Shown here in pieces: positions 53,979-62,528 of a DNA stretch of 64,000 bases (the stretch's first letter is position 1; each line of letters starts with the position of its first letter). The DNA is from Thalassotalea_A litorea. GTDB lineage: Bacteria > Pseudomonadota > Gammaproteobacteria > Enterobacterales > Alteromonadaceae. Position numbers and translations under genes: made by a program. The stretch is taken from the NCBI RefSeq assembly GCF_043642205.1, contig NZ_JBHZSG010000006.1, forward strand, positions 1 through 64,000. Direction: 5' to 3'. The notes beneath the pieces were generated by a model, which searched no databases, was not told the DNA's origin, and saw nothing but the letters and a program-made list of their open reading frames with translations.

Positions 53979-54680
53979 ATGATTGGGGTAATGCTAAGCA
54001 GTGGCGATTTTGAGAGCCTAAATGGTTCGGAAGGCTTTGAATTACTTGTTAATTCTATTGAAACTGGTGAAGTAAAAAAATTCTTGTCGAATGGTCAATG
54101 GATTGAGCTTGTAGAACAAGATCGGTTTGAATTTAGGCAGAAACTGAGTGGGTTTATTGAAAGAGCGGCTAGCAAAAATTGTCATGTGTTCTTTTACTTG
54201 AATGCGAGTAGAAAGTTAATAATCAGGATTTATTTACTGGAAAAATTACAGAAATTTAATGAGGACTCAAATCCAGGCTCAAATCCGGACTTAAGTCTGG
54301 AGTTTTTGATATATAGCCCAGGAAAAGAAAACGTGTGCAATAAAAATGTAGACGATGAATTGGATACTTTAAAAAGGTCACTATCGAAATTGCGAACAAA
54401 TTTGAAGCGACAAAAGGTGCGTAGGAAGCTTACAGACGAAGACAGACAGTTATCTAATACAGGTGCTGCTAATGCGGCAAGAAAGGCCAATTCTGAAGCA
54501 TATGCGTTCTACATTAACGATAAAATTGAAGAAATAATGAAAAATGAATCTAAGCGCACGTTAGAGTCAATTGCTGATGAGTTAAATAAGCTTGGTTACG
54601 AAACCAGAATGGGGAAACCTTTCACACCCAATTCAGTGCGAAGGGTAGCTATGATTGTGAAGGCCAATAGAAATACATAA
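53979..54680 (+). CDS. Hypothetical protein with recombinase-type C-terminal HTH
   Basis: A 233-residue protein divergent from the polymerase-like gene. The N-terminal half is unrecognised. A basic coiled-coil-like middle (LDTLKRSLSKLRTNLKRQ) leads to a C-terminal segment, RTLESIADELNKLGYETRMG followed by KPFTPNSVRRVAMI. That resembles the helix-turn-helix of the serine-recombinase 'recombinase' domain (IAxxLNxxGxxTxxGxxWxxxxVxxI). It lacks a catalytic domain. It is probably a DNA-binding accessory of the element. The start is uncertain (ATG 53979 or 53991). Confidence 0.65.
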   Translation: MIGVMLSSGDFESLNGSEGFELLVNSIETGEVKKFLSNGQWIELVEQDRFEFRQKLSGFIERAASKNCHVFFYLNASRKLIIRIYLLEKLQKFNEDSNPGSNPDLSLEFLIYSPGKENVCNKNVDDELDTLKRSLSKLRTNLKRQKVRRKLTDEDRQLSNTGAANAARKANSEAYAFYINDKIEEIMKNESKRTLESIADELNKLGYETRMGKPFTPNSVRRVAMIVKANRNT

Positions 54681-54895
54681 CTATATATGTAATTATATTA
54701 AATATAGATATGTATATATTATTATCTATGTATAAGATATCAATAATCATTAATGTTACAAAAGGTATATCGTTATTGTTCTTAACTTGCTGTTTTTAAT
54801 GGTTTATATTGGTTTTTGTTATTGTTCTTGATGTGCATTTATGGCACGTGATTTTGCAGTGTATTTTTGGTGGTTTTACTTGGTGGAGATCCAGT

Positions 54896-55111
54896 GTGAA
54901 CGAAGAAAATATGAAGAATAAACCATTAAACCAGCGAGTGATCGACAAAGACAATATATGTGTCAATTGTCGATACTACTGCCATCATGGAAGCCGTTGG
55001 GGAATCCGGTGTTCCCACATACAAAACCGAGATGAATCGGGAATTCCCAAAACAATTCCTGCGAGAACCCATACGTGCGAATATTTTTCACTTCGAATTG
55101 ATGAAGCTTAA
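54896..55111 (+). CDS. Small Cys/His-rich protein
   Basis: A 71-residue protein from a GTG at 54896, which has GGTGGAG 7 bases before it. The core CVNCRYYCHHGSRWGIRCSH followed by HTCEYF provides five Cys and several His, suggesting a zinc or Fe-S knuckle. No family is recognised. The 215 bp before it is very AT-rich and holds no other frame of note. Confidence 0.55.
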   Translation: MNEENMKNKPLNQRVIDKDNICVNCRYYCHHGSRWGIRCSHIQNRDESGIPKTIPARTHTCEYFSLRIDEA

Positions 55112-55162
55112 TTGCTTATCGTTCAAACAATCAATGATTTACATTCCAATAAGCTTATTTAG

Positions 55163-56059
55163 TTAAGTACCTATGGTATTCAACACCGCATGTTGTTCAA
55201 ATGCGTGTGCATGATCTTTAGCTAGCTGCTCTATCATTTGGTCTGACTCCATTAGAAAGCCCTCTGCCGATTCAAGTGTAGTTGCAAAGTCATTCCACGA
55301 AATATTGGCAATAACTGAACTTTGACTGTGGGCCAATTCGTTACGCATTTTTTCTATGATCTTTAATAGCTTATCGAATCTTCTTCTAGAGAAATTGAAT
55401 TGTTCACAAAATAAACTGGTTCTACTGAGGATATCTCGCTTATCAGCTATTTGAATGCAATCCAAAAGCATCAAATCCTGATTTTCACCTTTACGCATCT
55501 CGTAAATCGATTTTGCGATTTTTAACCGTTTTTCATTAAGATGTTTCGTCCAATTGTCGTGAGCGTGAAACTTTCGAATCCAAAAATTGATGTGCATTTC
55601 AAACAATGAAATTATTCCGAAGATATATACTCGAACCGGAGGTTTGTTTATATCAGCTTTGGTTACTATTCCTACGACTTGGTTGCCATGATTGACGTAC
55701 GCCAATTCCTTTGTTTTTAATACATTCAACAAGTCGGCTAGTGGTGTTGAGTCTGAAATTACTTGATCTATTGAAATTTTTTGTAGGTGATTTTCAATGT
55801 TATGACCGTTTAGATTTTTTGTTTCTATGTAACCTATTATTTGCTTGTGTTCATTTACTACACCTGCTTGATCGAATTCGCGGACTTCTAGTTCATGTTT
55901 CACGTGTTCAGGAGCATCGCTAATTTGGCAACAAAATAATGGTTCGAAAACATCGTGGACTGTGACGTTATCGACAAAGATTTTTTTTAAAGATGAGAAT
56001 CTGGTGCCTTTCCTTCTGTATCCCGTTGTTGGTGATACCCATAGCTGGTAACCCATCAT
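55163..56059 (-). CDS. CBS-pair protein with C-terminal HEPN-like domain
   Basis: A 298-residue protein. Two CBS repeats (about residues 30-90 and 95-140, ending HGNQVVGIVTKADI) form a Bateman module that binds adenine nucleotides. The C-terminal ~130 residues are helical and contain RNELAH at 239-244, matching the R-N-x3-H motif of HEPN ribonucleases. This layout suggests a nucleotide-controlled RNase used in abortive defence; that function is inferred. It lies 11 bp downstream of the intact sfsA copy and may share its transcript. Confidence 0.72.
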   Translation of the reverse strand: MMGYQLWVSPTTGYRRKGTRFSSLKKIFVDNVTVHDVFEPLFCCQISDAPEHVKHELEVREFDQAGVVNEHKQIIGYIETKNLNGHNIENHLQKISIDQVISDSTPLADLLNVLKTKELAYVNHGNQVVGIVTKADINKPPVRVYIFGIISLFEMHINFWIRKFHAHDNWTKHLNEKRLKIAKSIYEMRKGENQDLMLLDCIQIADKRDILSRTSLFCEQFNFSRRRFDKLLKIIEKMRNELAHSQSSVIANISWNDFATTLESAEGFLMESDQMIEQLAKDHAHAFEQHAVLNTIGT

Positions 56060-56070
56060 AATCCCTTATC

Positions 56071-56775
56071 TTAATTCCAAAATTTAATCCTATTATTAAT
56101 TACGATTTCTGCTGATTGCAAATTTGCTTTATAAGCCAAAATTTCAACACCAGCTCGAATTGCTAATTCAATTAGTTGGGCATAGGCAGGATCGATGTGT
56201 GAGGCTGGCTTGACGGACTGTATGCCTGAATGCAGCACTGCGAAAAATAATACAGCACGTTTACCTGAAGTAGCAACATCGATCAACTCTCGTAAGTGTT
56301 TTTGCCCGCGCGTTGTTACGGTATCGGGAAAGTAACCTTGGTTATTTTCCAGTAACGTAACGCTTTTCACTTCAATGTATGCGTCTGGCTTTTTACCATT
56401 CGTTAATAGGATATCGATTTTACTGTTTTCACTACCGTACTTTACTTCTCGCTGCATATTCGCATAGCCCGTTAATTCATCAACAACACTGTTATTGATT
56501 GCTTCTTCAACAAGTTGATTGGCGCGAATAGTGTTTACACAAATTAGGTGATTTTCAACGGTTTCGGTGAGCTCCCAGCTAAAAGGGTACTTACGTTTCG
56601 GGTTATCAGAAGTGCTGTACCAAACAGCATCATCAGGTTCTGCGCATCCAGACATCGCACCTGTATTAGAAACGTGTATGGTTGTTTCTGTACCATCTTC
56701 AAGGATTACATCAGCTAAGAAACGTTTGTAGCGTTTAATCAATCGAGCTTTATTTAAAGTGGGTTTGAACTTCAT
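56071..56775 (-). CDS. sfsA: SfsA, intact island-borne copy
   Basis: A 234-residue full-length SfsA (sugar fermentation stimulation protein, a nucleic-acid-binding protein). It has the N-terminus KRYKRFLADVILEDGTETTI, the middle VSNTGAMSGCAEPDD and the nuclease-like block AYIEVKSVTLLENNQGYFPD. Compared with the resident broken copy it is similar along the whole length but clearly diverged (roughly half identical by eye), so it is not a recent duplication. At the NTG codons it uses AATACAGGT where the attachment core of the resident gene is AATACCGGC, so the integration core is altered without changing the protein. Confidence 0.93.
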   Translation of the reverse strand: MKFKPTLNKARLIKRYKRFLADVILEDGTETTIHVSNTGAMSGCAEPDDAVWYSTSDNPKRKYPFSWELTETVENHLICVNTIRANQLVEEAINNSVVDELTGYANMQREVKYGSENSKIDILLTNGKKPDAYIEVKSVTLLENNQGYFPDTVTTRGQKHLRELIDVATSGKRAVLFFAVLHSGIQSVKPASHIDPAYAQLIELAIRAGVEILAYKANLQSAEIVINNRIKFWN

Positions 56776-56966
56776 TTTTAGAATCGATTTTCTCAGGAAA
56801 TTAAGCCACTAAAATGGTATCACAATCAATAAATCGTGAATTGCTAATTTAGAGGCAGATTGCGAAAGTAAGTGAAGTTTTAAAGAAATACAAAGCTATG
56901 TTTAGAATAAAAAATGTTCGGTTTAGTTAGCCTGATCTCGGTGATCAGGCTTGATAGTCAAGAATC

Positions 56967-57344
56967 CTAGTTTAAAAGATCATTAACTTTTTGCTTGGCC
57001 TTTTTAATTACTTCTTCGTCTATGCATGAGGAAACCTTAACTAAGGCTGCAGCAATAATTGCAATATCGTCTGTATAACCAAAGATTGGCGTGAGGTCAG
57101 GAATAGCATCTATTGGCGAAATAAGATACGCCAATGCACCGTAAATAACTGCTTTATCAGCAGCCCCACATTTATCGCTGTCTAGCGCATAATAAAGCTG
57201 AAATACTTTACTAAGACCTTCTTCACCGATGCTTTTGCAATACTTTTTACATTTCTCCCAAAAACTTGATTCTGAATAGTCATCAATCTTAATGTTTGAG
57301 GGAATAATTTCATCTTCACCAAGTGATTTAGCTTCATTCGACAT
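56967..57344 (-). CDS. DUF1232 (YkvA-like) membrane-associated protein
   Basis: A 125-residue protein with the DUF1232 signature LAYLISPIDAIPDLTPIFGYTDD and a hydrophobic helix following (IAIIAAALVKVSS). Family members are small proteins of unknown function, often near defence genes. GGAG precedes the ATG at 57344. It is the last gene inside the right end of the island. Confidence 0.85.
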   Translation of the reverse strand: MSNEAKSLGEDEIIPSNIKIDDYSESSFWEKCKKYCKSIGEEGLSKVFQLYYALDSDKCGAADKAVIYGALAYLISPIDAIPDLTPIFGYTDDIAIIAAALVKVSSCIDEEVIKKAKQKVNDLLN

Positions 57345-57439
57345 CGTAACTCCTTGTTTTATATTGATGTTAATTGACACTTTATCTGTTCTTTGAACAA
57401 TAAAGCAAGCAATAGATGTATAATGAGTTTTCTATTTTA

Positions 57440-57464
57440 AAGGTCACTAATAACAGCCGGTATT
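57440..57464. repeat. attR: right junction of the genomic island
   Basis: AAGGTCACTAA (57440-57450) inside the island is the inverted partner of TTAGTGACCTT at 33851-33861. The core GCCGGTATT (57456-57464) repeats that at 33830-33838. Beyond the core begins the 5' part of the resident sfsA. Confidence 0.88.
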
Positions 57465-57572
57465 GGGGCAGTGTATGGTAATAACGCTGCCATCATTGAG
57501 TTCGATGTCGGCGAGAAAGCGTTTGTAGCGCTTGATGAGTTTGCCGGATTTTAAGGGCTGAGGGAACTGCAT
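57447..57572 (-). pseudogene. sfsA: sfsA, 5' portion (displaced by island)
   Basis: From ATG at 57572 the frame reads MQFPQPLKSGKLIKRYKRFL, continues to IHCPNTG, and then runs into the island and stops after CY. It is the missing N-terminal part of the resident sfsA, whose remainder lies 23.6 kb away at 33239-33838. It still has the original start region and promoter side, so it likely makes only a short abortive peptide. Confidence 0.93.
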
Positions 57573-57641
57573 ATATGTTGTAATCGACGGCTTGTGTTAC
57601 GCAAATTTAACACGTCGGCCTACTCTTGAAAAATTGAATAC

Positions 57642-57672
57642 TTGCGAGTCTACCAGCCCTTGCCTCTATAAT
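57642..57672 (+). promoter_or_regulatory. Candidate sigma-70 promoter for pepB
   Basis: TTGCGA (57642-57647) and a perfect TATAAT (57667-57672) are separated by 19 bp, 32 bp before the pepB start. The spacing is a little long. Confidence 0.45.
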
Positions 57673-57703
57673 GTAGGCATCTTTTTTAATGGTGGAACCA
57701 AAT

Positions 57704-58993
57704 ATGAGTAAAACAGCGATTATTGAATTATCGCAATCGAATCAATTTTCCGGTTGGCAACAAAGTAACTCAGTCGTGGTCAAAGATGATGTTATCTTTG
57801 TCAGAGTCGAGGATATCAATCATCCTGATTTGCGATCCATTCAAAAGGCGGGTCGAAAAATCGAAGCTCTGGGAGTCGAAACGGCGCAGCTGCAAGGGGA
57901 TTTTTGGAGTGAACACGCCCAATGGGCATTCGCGCAGGGCTTTACCAAGGTGGGAAAACTGGAGAACGTGCTATTTTGCGGTGATGCCGATATGGTCAAC
58001 CGATTACATCAAAAGCAGGCCGTGTATGCCTGGTCTCGCGATTTAATCAATCAAACACCATCACAGTTAGTACCGGTGTCTCTGGCCAATCAAGCCGCAG
58101 ATTATTTAAAAACTTTGGCACCGGATGCGATTCATATCGATACCATCATTGGTGAAGATCTGGAAACACGGGGCTGGACCGGTATCTACAATGTCGGGAA
58201 AGGCAGCGTGAATCCGCCTGCGATGTTAACCGTTGATTATAATCCCGGGGGGGATGCACACACACCGGTTTACGCGGTCTTAGTCGGCAAAGGCATTACC
58301 TTTGATAGTGGTGGCTACTCGATAAAGCCGAGTGCCGGTATGTTCTCGATGAAATGCGATATGGGTGGCGCAGCAACGGCGGCAGCGGCACTGGCGCTGG
58401 CCATTCAATGGGGCTTGAATAAGCGGGTGAAGTTGATTCTGTGTTGCGCAGAAAACATGGTCAGCGATCATGCTTATAAACTTGGTGACATTCTCACTTA
58501 TAAAAATGGTACAACCGTGGAAATCGCCAATACTGATGCGGAAGGTCGCTTGGTCCTTGCTGATGGTCTGATCGCTGCCAGTGAAGACAATCCACAGATG
58601 ATTATCGATGCCGCCACCCTGACCGGTGCCGCAATGTCAGCTACTGGTGGTGAATACAATGCATTGTTTGCTATGGATACGTCATTAGTTGCCAATGCGC
58701 TTGCTGTCGCCAATGAAGTTAACGATCCCGCCTGGCCATTACCCTTAGAAAGCTTTCACCTGAGTAAATGCCCATCGGCATTTGCCGATACCGCCAATTC
58801 CACCACCCAAAAAGGCGGCGGATTAGGTGGTGCCAGTAATGCTGCAGGGTTTTTGGCACGCTTTGTAAATCCAGGTGGCAAAGGTTGGTTACATATCGAT
58901 TTGTCTGCCTGTTATCACGAACGTAGCAATAGCATGTGGTCGGCGGGCGCAACCGGAAGCGGTATCGCCACCATTACCAATCTGATTTTGTAA
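57704..58993 (+). CDS. pepB: Peptidase B (M17 leucyl aminopeptidase family)
   Basis: A 429-residue M17 aminopeptidase. The metal-binding Lys and Asp are in LVGKGITFDSGGYSIKPS, further ligands in KCDMGGAATAAAA and the Asp/Glu pair in NTDAEGRLVLADGL. The length and sequence track E. coli PepB more than PepA. It removes N-terminal residues from small peptides in the cytoplasm. The ATG at 57704 is preferred with GGTGGAA upstream; an ATG five codons earlier is possible. Confidence 0.92.
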   Translation: MSKTAIIELSQSNQFSGWQQSNSVVVKDDVIFVRVEDINHPDLRSIQKAGRKIEALGVETAQLQGDFWSEHAQWAFAQGFTKVGKLENVLFCGDADMVNRLHQKQAVYAWSRDLINQTPSQLVPVSLANQAADYLKTLAPDAIHIDTIIGEDLETRGWTGIYNVGKGSVNPPAMLTVDYNPGGDAHTPVYAVLVGKGITFDSGGYSIKPSAGMFSMKCDMGGAATAAAALALAIQWGLNKRVKLILCCAENMVSDHAYKLGDILTYKNGTTVEIANTDAEGRLVLADGLIAASEDNPQMIIDAATLTGAAMSATGGEYNALFAMDTSLVANALAVANEVNDPAWPLPLESFHLSKCPSAFADTANSTTQKGGGLGGASNAAGFLARFVNPGGKGWLHIDLSACYHERSNSMWSAGATGSGIATITNLIL

Positions 58994-59211
58994 ATCAGTA
59001 TCTGAATACGGTAAACCGCTGCAGGTTTTACTCAGCGGCTTGCCGTGGTTGGCAACGAAAATTGCCCTTAATTCTTCAAAACGCGAGTTGTTAGATATGG
59101 TTGAGCCTGCCTGGTATTACCCATTACGACCGCTAGTGCATGCCATAGTATCCTGACAGCATAGACAGCTTTAACAGCTTAGGAAACTTCAATTAAAGAC
59201 AGAATTTCCCG

Positions 59212-60132
59212 TTACCACATCAACCCGATAATGAAGAGTACCCAGAACGAGAAACTGGCTATCCCGGTTTTCGTCATCTGGCTTTGTGCGATTTCTATAT
59301 CTGGCAGGTGGCGAGTGGTGATAATCGTCGCTGCCAATGATGGCAGGGCAAAAACAAAGGAAAAACACAGCCAGGGTAATTCTTCACTAACGATAAATAA
59401 CACGGTACATATAGCGGCAAAAACCAGAGCAATGGTCTGAGCATTTAAAAGATTGTTAATTGCTGGCGGTGACTGCACCAAAGGTGCCGTGTCGTTAGCG
59501 ACCTGTAACGATTCGTGAGTGGAAAAGCGAATGATGATCTGTTCGCTAAACCAGGTCATAACCGCCAGGCTTCCCGCGGCGGCGGCAATCCATCCATCGC
59601 TGATTTGCAGGCTGGCCGTGTGCAGGTAATGGCTGATAAAAAACGGCAATATTCCACAAAGCAAGGCCATGGCTGTTAACGACATTATTTGTCCGAATCT
59701 ATCGACGGGTAATCCACGACGGGTTTTATGGCGCAACACTGACAGTAATAATAGGCTGCAGATGATCATTAAACTCATACTGATAGGAGCTACTGCTGTG
59801 CTTGCAAATGTCAGGCTGCCAAGCGCCAGACAAAAAAGGATGAATAATCCTAAAATAAGTTTAAGCATGATCGATTGCACATGTTGATGTTGCGCAGATT
59901 GAGCACTTGATTGAAGCTTACTGGCGTGAATGATAAATGCCCGTTGGTAGTCGCTGGCGAGGTTAGTAACAATCTGACCTAACATGGCGATAAATAAGAG
60001 ACCGGAGAATAATCGACCGTCAACGACGCCTTCAAAAGCCGCGAGGCCACTACCTAAAATAATTGCACTACAGGGAAGAAAAAAACTGCGGGGACGAATA
60101 GCGCCAAGCAGTAGTTGCACATACAGGGACAT
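59212..60132 (-). CDS. UbiA/MenA-like prenyltransferase homologue
   Basis: A 306-residue integral membrane protein with eight or nine hydrophobic segments. The N-terminus GAIRPRSFFLPCSAIILGSG and MLGQIVTNLASDYQRA align with MenA-type 1,4-dihydroxy-2-naphthoate prenyltransferases. However, the expected first Asp-rich motif (NDxxD-like) reads NLASDYQRA, with acidic residues missing, and no clear second motif is seen. It may have a changed substrate or be inactive. It is an isolated gene after a 217-bp spacer from pepB. Confidence 0.65.
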   Translation of the reverse strand: MSLYVQLLLGAIRPRSFFLPCSAIILGSGLAAFEGVVDGRLFSGLLFIAMLGQIVTNLASDYQRAFIIHASKLQSSAQSAQHQHVQSIMLKLILGLFILFCLALGSLTFASTAVAPISMSLMIICSLLLLSVLRHKTRRGLPVDRFGQIMSLTAMALLCGILPFFISHYLHTASLQISDGWIAAAAGSLAVMTWFSEQIIIRFSTHESLQVANDTAPLVQSPPAINNLLNAQTIALVFAAICTVLFIVSEELPWLCFSFVFALPSLAATIITTRHLPDIEIAQSQMTKTGIASFSFWVLFIIGLMW

Positions 60133-60255
60133 TAATTATTCTCAAAAATGGAAATTTGCTCAGGGATCTTATACCACTTATGTGAACCACTCATCAGGTA
60201 TTTAAAATTTATTAACACCAACATCTCACATTTTAAAACTTGCCGCACACATCAA

Positions 60256-60816
60256 TTAGCGCAACGGCCAGCACGTTAATTCATTGTAGACCACCCCCGT
60301 CGGAGTCGATACCGATTCAAATAAGGCGAATCGTTTAACCGTCATCGATATCGAAAACGGTTGCTGTCCGGTAACTGGGGTTTTCACCTTGCGAGCAATC
60401 GTTATATGGGGGGTAAATGTGTAGCCAGCGCTTGGCGTTTGTGGCGGCAGAATGTCATCAACTAAGGCATTGACTTGCTGGGCCAGTGATTGCAAGGCCT
60501 CAGGTGTATGGGAAAGCCCCAGGTATAAAACTTTTGGCTTTTTAAAATGTCCGAGTTGATTCAGGTTCAGGGATATTTGGCGAGTGATGATTTCATCGGT
60601 TGCTGTGGTTAATTGGCAAACCTCTAAGGGCGTACAGTGACCGATGTAGCGTAAGGTTAAATGATAATTTTCTAATGCAATGTTGTGTTGCTGCGCAGGC
60701 AAGTTGCGATGACACCAGATATTAACCTGTTGTTTCTGATCGTCATCCAGAGATAACGCGAAAAACACGCGTTTTTGATCCGAGTTGTTCAAGCGAGAGC
60801 CTCTGTATATATACAT
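60256..60816 (-). CDS. thpR: RNA 2',3'-cyclic phosphodiesterase (2H superfamily)
   Basis: A 186-residue protein with the two H-x-T/S-x motifs of LigT/ThpR: YHLTLRYIG near residue 51 and FTPHITIARK near residue 136. It opens 2',3'-cyclic phosphates at RNA ends. The start is uncertain: ATG at 60816 lacks a ribosome-binding site and a TTG eight codons later (before NNSDQKRVFFAL) would fit the family N-terminus. Confidence 0.85.
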   Translation of the reverse strand: MYIYRGSRLNNSDQKRVFFALSLDDDQKQQVNIWCHRNLPAQQHNIALENYHLTLRYIGHCTPLEVCQLTTATDEIITRQISLNLNQLGHFKKPKVLYLGLSHTPEALQSLAQQVNALVDDILPPQTPSAGYTFTPHITIARKVKTPVTGQQPFSISMTVKRFALFESVSTPTGVVYNELTCWPLR

Positions 60817-61093
60817 CTAGCAACTGTGCCTGGTCATCGTAAACGTAAACCAAAATGGACCAGGGTGTCTAAAATACGCTTCTGATTTTGCTGCCTAAGA
60901 TCGATGTAACCTCATTATAGTAGAGCGTAGTATGCTCCGAATGTGGCCGTTATGTTGGTGATAAAAATGCTGGCGAAATAGGTCTCTAGTTGTCTTTATG
61001 GATTCTTGAATAATACTTGTAGCAGGATTTTATGCCATTTTATTGATGTAAATTGTTGAACCTCACTGAATCATCTACCGGGAGTTTGTTGTT

Positions 61094-62320
61094 ATGAATC
61101 CTGTGAAAACCCGTTACTTAACCAATGCCAACTTGTGTCCATCCGTGTTGGCCTCACTCGTATTTTCTTCGTTGCTTGCCTTACCTACAGCAAATGCCGA
61201 AGAAGACGAAAATGACTTGTTTAAGGCGGATTTTCGTCTTCGCTATGAAGCGGTAGATCAGAATAATGCGCTCAAAGATGCGGAGGCGTTGACGCTAAGA
61301 ACCACGATTGGCTTGCGCACACCCAAGATACTGGGATTCTCTTTTTATATTGAGGGAGAAGATTCTCGACCAGTATTTGGCATTGACGATTACAACGACA
61401 CCTTAGGAATGAATCCCGACTATTCTGTGATTGCCGATCCTAAAACGACCGAATTTGATCAAGGCTATTTGCAATTTAAGACCAAAAATATGACAACGCG
61501 ATTAGGGCGTCAGGTCGTCAACCTGGATAACCAACGTTTTGTCGGAAGTGTTGGCTGGCGTCAGGATAAGCAAACTTTTGATGCCTTCAGTTTTGCCTGG
61601 ACACTACTCGACAGTTTTACCGTAAATTATACCTATATTGATCAGCGTAACCGGATCTTTGCTGATGAACAGGACTTGGATAGTAAAGATCATCTGGTCA
61701 ATCTGTCCTGGGATACCGGTCTGGGTACCTTGATCGGCTATGGCTATTTATTGCAAGAAGATGAGGGCGTTCGCAATAACAATGACACTTATGGTATTCG
61801 CTATCAGGGACAGTTAAAGGCTTTGGGACAGCAATGGTTATTGAATGCGGAATATGCCGAGCAAACACTGGAAACAGAACTGTGCAGTTTTAAGCCCGAT
61901 TACTACCTGGTCGAAGCCGGTATTCATTTCAGTGCATTAACCTTTATGCTTGGCTATGAATCTCTGGGCAGCGATGATGGCCAGGCAGGTTTTGCCACGC
62001 CGTTAGCGACCTTACATAAATTTAACGGTTTTACCGACCAGTTTTTAACGACACCAGATCAAGGCCTGAATGACTGGTATGCCAGTGTAGGGGGCAGTCT
62101 CTTCTCGGGGAAATGGGGTCTGGGCTATCACGACTTTGAGGCGGATGAATCGGCCCCGCTTGTTGATGATTTTGGTAAAGAATATAATGCCCAATACACC
62201 TATGAATTTGGCAACCATTTTTCTGCAGGCGTGAAATACGCAAATTATGATCGTGGCGACCTTGTCAGCGGTAAAGTCGATACCGATAAATTCTGGGTTT
62301 GGCTTGGGGCGACGTTTTAA
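61094..62320 (+). CDS. Outer membrane porin of the alginate-export type
   Basis: A 408-residue protein with a signal peptide (hydrophobic SVLASLVFSSLLALPTANA, cleavage near NAEED) and an all-beta barrel with alternating strands, ending FWVWLGATF with the terminal Phe. The layout RLRYEAVDQ...LRTTIGL...TTRLGRQVV is typical of the alginate_exp/OprB-like porin group. It forms a channel in the outer membrane; the solute is unknown. A terminator follows at 62336. Confidence 0.82.
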   Translation: MNPVKTRYLTNANLCPSVLASLVFSSLLALPTANAEEDENDLFKADFRLRYEAVDQNNALKDAEALTLRTTIGLRTPKILGFSFYIEGEDSRPVFGIDDYNDTLGMNPDYSVIADPKTTEFDQGYLQFKTKNMTTRLGRQVVNLDNQRFVGSVGWRQDKQTFDAFSFAWTLLDSFTVNYTYIDQRNRIFADEQDLDSKDHLVNLSWDTGLGTLIGYGYLLQEDEGVRNNNDTYGIRYQGQLKALGQQWLLNAEYAEQTLETELCSFKPDYYLVEAGIHFSALTFMLGYESLGSDDGQAGFATPLATLHKFNGFTDQFLTTPDQGLNDWYASVGGSLFSGKWGLGYHDFEADESAPLVDDFGKEYNAQYTYEFGNHFSAGVKYANYDRGDLVSGKVDTDKFWVWLGATF

Positions 62321-62335
62321 CCGCTAATCCTCGTC

Positions 62336-62365
62336 AAGATGCGCCATTTTGGCGCATCTTTGCTT
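62336..62365 (+). terminator. Rho-independent terminator after the porin gene
   Basis: A perfect 10-bp stem AAGATGCGCC / GGCGCATCTT with loop ATTTT, followed by TGCTTTAA, 15 bp after the stop codon. The T-run is weak. Confidence 0.75.
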
Positions 62366-62528
62366 TAAGTTAATTCATTTCTCGACAGTTTTTTTTTCAT
62401 TCATCACAAATTCCCTTGTTATCGTGGGTATAGACGCATTTGATTAACTGGCACAGAACTTGTAAGTGAATTGCATTGTGCAGTGTCTTCTGCGCGTCGA
62501 CTTGGTTAAATAAACAATAAATGTGCCG

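Larger units (their letters stand above)
33831..57456. mobile_element. 23.6-kb genomic island integrated in sfsA
   Basis: It is bounded by a 9-bp direct repeat and splits the sfsA reading frame exactly. It contains a large serine recombinase at the left end, a phosphoesterase module, a zinc-ribbon protein, a small resolvase, a type I restriction-modification/DUF262 operon, a polymerase-like protein with accessories, a CBS-HEPN protein, an intact foreign sfsA and a DUF1232 gene. Coding is visibly more AT-rich than the flanking chromosome, especially at 37.4-39.6 and 52-55 kb. No conjugation genes are seen, so it is an integrative element, possibly mobilised by others. Confidence 0.9.

Noticed and set aside
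54681..54895. AT-rich stretch as a hidden gene or origin
   Set aside because: No frame with a ribosome-binding site and no iterons are visible; only general AT-richness.
33831..57456. Integrative conjugative element or prophage
   Set aside because: No relaxase, type IV secretion, coupling protein, capsid or terminase genes were recognised, so it is described only as an integrative genomic island.
58994..59211. CCGCTG/CAGCGG stem after pepB as a terminator
   Set aside because: The stem is short and no T-run follows, so it is not listed as a feature; the rest of this spacer shows nothing recognisable.
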